Assembly (NCBI GenBank): GCA_020634035.1
Contig: JACKCM010000002.1
Coordinates: 434,001-498,000 of the forward strand
Source: Candidatus Obscuribacterales bacterium
GTDB lineage: Bacteria; Cyanobacteriota; Vampirovibrionia; Obscuribacterales; Obscuribacteraceae
Direction of reading: 5' to 3'
DNA: 64,000 bases
Below are positions 61,693-64,000 of the stretch, one piece after another. The first letter of the stretch is position 1, and the number at the start of each line of letters is the position of its first letter. The position numbers and the translations under genes are program-made. Under the pieces are notes generated by a model that was not told the DNA's origin, made no database searches, and worked only from the letters and a program-made list of their open reading frames with translations.

Positions 61693-63408
61693 ATGGCTAG
61701 AGCAAGCAAATCGAAATCCTCTTCCAGTAAGTCAGGATCCTGGGCCAGGGTATCCGGAGGACCGGTCTTTGCCTGTATCGATATGGGTACCAATTCTTTT
61801 CACATGATTGTCTGCCGGGCCGAGTCATCCCGGGACGGTTTCGAAGTGATCTCGAGGGTAAAGGAAGCGGTTCCTTTCTTCCGGGACTCCCTGGTCAATC
61901 ACTTTATAGATGATGCAGCGCTGGCATCGGCCGAGGCGATTCTTCAGCACATGATTCAGCATGCCCGAGAAAGAGGCGCTACCAATATCATCGCCGTGGC
62001 TACTTCTGCCGTGCGGGAATCTCGAAACGGAGCCGAAGCGCTGGAACGTCTCAGAAAGTCCCTTGCTCTCGATGCAAGGACTATTTCAGGCAAGGAAGAG
62101 GCCAGGCTGATTTATCTGGGTGTACTTTTTTCGATGCCTAAGTTAAAAGGCAAATTCGCCATCGTCGACATCGGTGGTGGCAGCACAGAGTTAATTGCAG
62201 CCGACAGGAAAGGTTGTCACTTTACCGAGTCTTATAAACTGGGTGCGGCCCGGCTAACCAGGCGGTTTTTCAAAAAGTCGAAGCCTGATCCCGATTCGTT
62301 GCGAGAGCTGCGTGATGAGGTGGTGGGCAAGCTCCGCCCCGGCGCCGCGGCGCTGCATGCTCTGGGCGGTTTCAATAAGCTTATTGGTACATCGGGGACG
62401 GTGCAGGCTCTGGCTAAATTAGATAGAGTACGAGCAGGACGCAGCAAAGAGTCCCTCAACGGCTGGATTTTGCCACTGTCGAGGTTGGAGGAGCTGGTTG
62501 AGTACATCGCCGAGAATTCGATGCGGGGAACCAGAATCAAGGGTGTGAGCCAGGATCGAAGTGAGACTGTTCTTGCAGGCTCGATAGTGCTTCTTGAAAC
62601 CATGCGCTCCCTGGGGGCCGATGAGCTTATTGTCTGCACTTCAGCCCTCAGAGAAGGTATGGTCGTAGATAGATTCAGCCAGACCGGCTGGTTGAATGCC
62701 GGGCTGGAAGCGCATAGAGACCCGCGATCGAGGAGCGTATACGCGCTTCTTGAAAAATACAGCATCAGAGTCGATCATGCCGAGCATGTGGCATATCTGG
62801 CCAGGCAGCTCTTCGAGCAAACCCGAGGCATACTCCATGACTATCCGGAAGAGGTCGCTCATATACTGTGGTCAGCGTCCATGTTGCACGATCTCGGTAC
62901 GTATATAAGTCGTAATGGGCACCATAAACATAGCTATTATTTGATTCGCCATGGCGGACTGCTGGGGCATTCTGAAGAAGAGGTCGGTATGATCGCTTCG
63001 GTGGCTCGCTATCATCGAGGTTCAGATCCCAAAGAGTCTCATGAAGCCTGGCTCGAAGTCCAGGAGGGATCGAGACCGATAGTGCGTGATCTGGCTGCGT
63101 TTTTGCGTCTGGCTGAAGCGCTCGATCGCAGTCATCGTCAGGTCATCGAAGAGATCAAAGTGGTGGTCAGCTTCTTAGACCGACCTAAGAAAGAGAAAGG
63201 CAAGTCATCCAAAGGAAAGGCTGCGCCTCGCAATATATCTCTGGTGCCCAGGGTGAAATCCGGAGAGAATTGTCTTGCAGAAGCCTGGGCACTGGGCCAG
63301 AAGAAACAGTTATTTGAACAATGTTTCAACGTTAAGCTGGATATCCTCATGGATGCCAGTGCCGTGCTTGCCTCCAGTCTGACCGGTCTTGATGCGATTC
63401 GCGGTTAG
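61693..63408 (+). CDS. Ppx/GppA phosphatase with C-terminal HD domain
   Basis: The 571-residue protein has an actin-like exopolyphosphatase/GppA module (about 20-320: CIDMGTNSFHMIV, AVATSAVRESRN, KEEARLIYLGV, AIVDIGGGSTELIA, LIGTSGTVQAL) and an HD-type helical domain (about 350-510: DHAEHVAYLARQLF, ASMLHDLGTYISRNGHHKHSYYLI). It hydrolyses polyphosphate and/or pppGpp, linking phosphate storage with the stringent response. ATG 61693 is preferred over the TTG one codon earlier. The length fits the long Ppx-HD class. A Ser/Lys-rich start and a KEKGKSSKGK insertion near 500 are basic. Polyphosphate storage is a known trait of Obscuribacter-like cells, which fits the taxonomic guess. Confidence 0.93.
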   Translation: MARASKSKSSSSKSGSWARVSGGPVFACIDMGTNSFHMIVCRAESSRDGFEVISRVKEAVPFFRDSLVNHFIDDAALASAEAILQHMIQHARERGATNIIAVATSAVRESRNGAEALERLRKSLALDARTISGKEEARLIYLGVLFSMPKLKGKFAIVDIGGGSTELIAADRKGCHFTESYKLGAARLTRRFFKKSKPDPDSLRELRDEVVGKLRPGAAALHALGGFNKLIGTSGTVQALAKLDRVRAGRSKESLNGWILPLSRLEELVEYIAENSMRGTRIKGVSQDRSETVLAGSIVLLETMRSLGADELIVCTSALREGMVVDRFSQTGWLNAGLEAHRDPRSRSVYALLEKYSIRVDHAEHVAYLARQLFEQTRGILHDYPEEVAHILWSASMLHDLGTYISRNGHHKHSYYLIRHGGLLGHSEEEVGMIASVARYHRGSDPKESHEAWLEVQEGSRPIVRDLAAFLRLAEALDRSHRQVIEEIKVVVSFLDRPKKEKGKSSKGKAAPRNISLVPRVKSGENCLAEAWALGQKKQLFEQCFNVKLDILMDASAVLASSLTGLDAIRG

Positions 63409-63520
63409 TAAGTCGTCTTCATAATTTTGCTTCTTTATTTTATCGACCTTCTTAAGATTGGCGTCCTGTGCTATAGCTGTATGGTTTCTGAAATCAGATC
63501 CTGAGCCGGTGAATTTTGTT

Positions 63521-64000
63521 ATGCAAGAACTGATCCTAAAACTCGAGAAATTCTGGGACATCGTGGTCCATGTCTGGAATCACGGTTATCTGGGAGTGGA
63601 TATCGGAACGATTATTGAAGCCATAGCAATCGTTGTGCTTTTCCTGGCACTGAGGCAGGTATTTGCTTTTCTGGTTATCTCTGTTTTGAAGCGCTGGGTC
63701 GAGAAGAGTAAAACCGATCTCGATGATGAAGTGCTCAATTCTCTTGAGGACCCCATAAAGTTTGTGCCGGTGGTGCTGGGAATTTTTCTTGCCGGAGAGC
63801 ATTTGCCTCTTTCCGGCAGGCTTGATGAGCTGGTAAGTCATGTGGTGCTTTCTTTAGTCACCTTCAACATTTTCTGGGGGCTTGTGAGGGTAGTCGAGCC
63901 TTTTAGCTTTCTTCTAAACAAGCTTGAAAAGATATTTACACCGGCCATGGTGCAGTGGATCAAAAAGGGAGTCAAGCTCGCTTTTGTTTTCCTTGGTGGA
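63521..64000 (+). CDS. MscS-family mechanosensitive channel, N-terminal part
   Basis: The frame starts at ATG 63521 and runs off the right edge, leaving 160 residues. Visible are membrane helices at about 30-55 (IIEAIAIVVLFLALRQVFAFLVI), 82-98 and 108-130, with the segment VEKSKTDLDDEVLNSLEDPIKFV between the first two, which matches the T-x-x-D-D-E motif before the pore helices in YnaI/MSL-like members. The pore helix and the beta domain lie beyond the window, so the subclass cannot be settled. A weak promoter is possible in the 112-nt gap upstream (TATAGC at about 63470). Confidence 0.85.
   Translation, partial: MQELILKLEKFWDIVVHVWNHGYLGVDIGTIIEAIAIVVLFLALRQVFAFLVISVLKRWVEKSKTDLDDEVLNSLEDPIKFVPVVLGIFLAGEHLPLSGRLDELVSHVVLSLVTFNIFWGLVRVVEPFSFLLNKLEKIFTPAMVQWIKKGVKLAFVFLGG

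Noticed and set aside
1..64000. tRNA, rRNA, insertion sequences, integrases and phage genes
   Set aside because: Looked for by eye in the gaps and translations; no TPsiC-like arm in a gap, no transposase motif and no flanking repeats were seen.

Overview
The window looks like one contiguous piece of a bacterial chromosome: about half G+C, densely packed, with ATG, GTG and TTG starts and Shine-Dalgarno sites, and with no rRNA, tRNA, transposon, phage or CRISPR that I could see. The gene set suggests a non-photosynthetic relative of Cyanobacteria (Melainabacteria/Vampirovibrionia, plausibly the Obscuribacter group). The main evidence is an IspH with the long N-terminal region and motifs of the plant/cyanobacterial type, an unusual density of eukaryote-like Ser/Thr kinases with TPR tails, and an aerobic gene set (ETF with ETF-ubiquinone oxidoreductase, and oxygen-type protoporphyrinogen oxidase HemY). 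The taxonomic call is inference from gene content, not a computed placement.

Layout. 1-9.2 kb (minus): a run of signalling genes made of one kinase cut by the left edge, a thermonuclease-like protein, and three tandem kinases that each fuse a cytoplasmic kinase domain, a membrane region and a TPR-like tail. 9.2-12.4 kb (minus): argR-argG-argH, with a textbook pair of ArgR boxes 21 bp apart over the argR start. 12.4-15.5 kb: two exported proteins and a DUF2490-type outer-membrane protein. 15.5-19.3 kb (minus): etfB-etfA-ETF-QO. 19.6-22.3 kb: a DUF885 peptidase and fabI, followed by a clear terminator and a 24-bp palindrome. 22.5-25.6 kb: two overlapping membrane kinases of a different architecture. 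26.2-34.6 kb: a threonine-dehydrogenase-like enzyme and a Kbl-like enzyme (together a threonine-to-glycine route), flanking a secreted caspase-like/Sel1/TPR protein and a secreted TPR protein, then a lipoprotein. 35.0-38.3 kb: a 1074-residue protein of unknown function. 38.3-44.5 kb (minus): a GH32/43/68-like protein, a kinesin-light-chain-type TPR protein, a UPF0158 protein and a polytopic membrane protein. 44.8-50.5 kb (plus): a YkgJ-type cysteine-cluster protein, an MFS exporter, a membrane-anchored HtrA protease, a TM2 protein and pterin dehydratase. 50.5-55.3 kb (minus): two very long Pro/Glu/Ala-rich proteins, one with a degenerate receiver domain and a C-terminal tail anchor, the other with a C-terminal nuclease-like fold. 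55.5-64 kb: a HAD phosphatase, a small exported protein, ispH, a TrxR-like flavoprotein lacking the CxxC, hemE-hemY, a Ppx/GppA-HD enzyme and the start of an MscS channel.

The most unusual parts are the six Ser/Thr kinases in 25 kb, including near-identical kinase domains joined to divergent tails and a DFT variant; the scaffold-like gene pair at 50.5-55.3 kb; the secreted caspase-like protein; and several unexplained intergenic structures (two hairpins with a T-run at 19.4 kb, a palindrome at 22.4 kb, a long-range stem with an alternative pairing at 44.6 kb). Functional calls rest on motifs read by eye; no database search was run.
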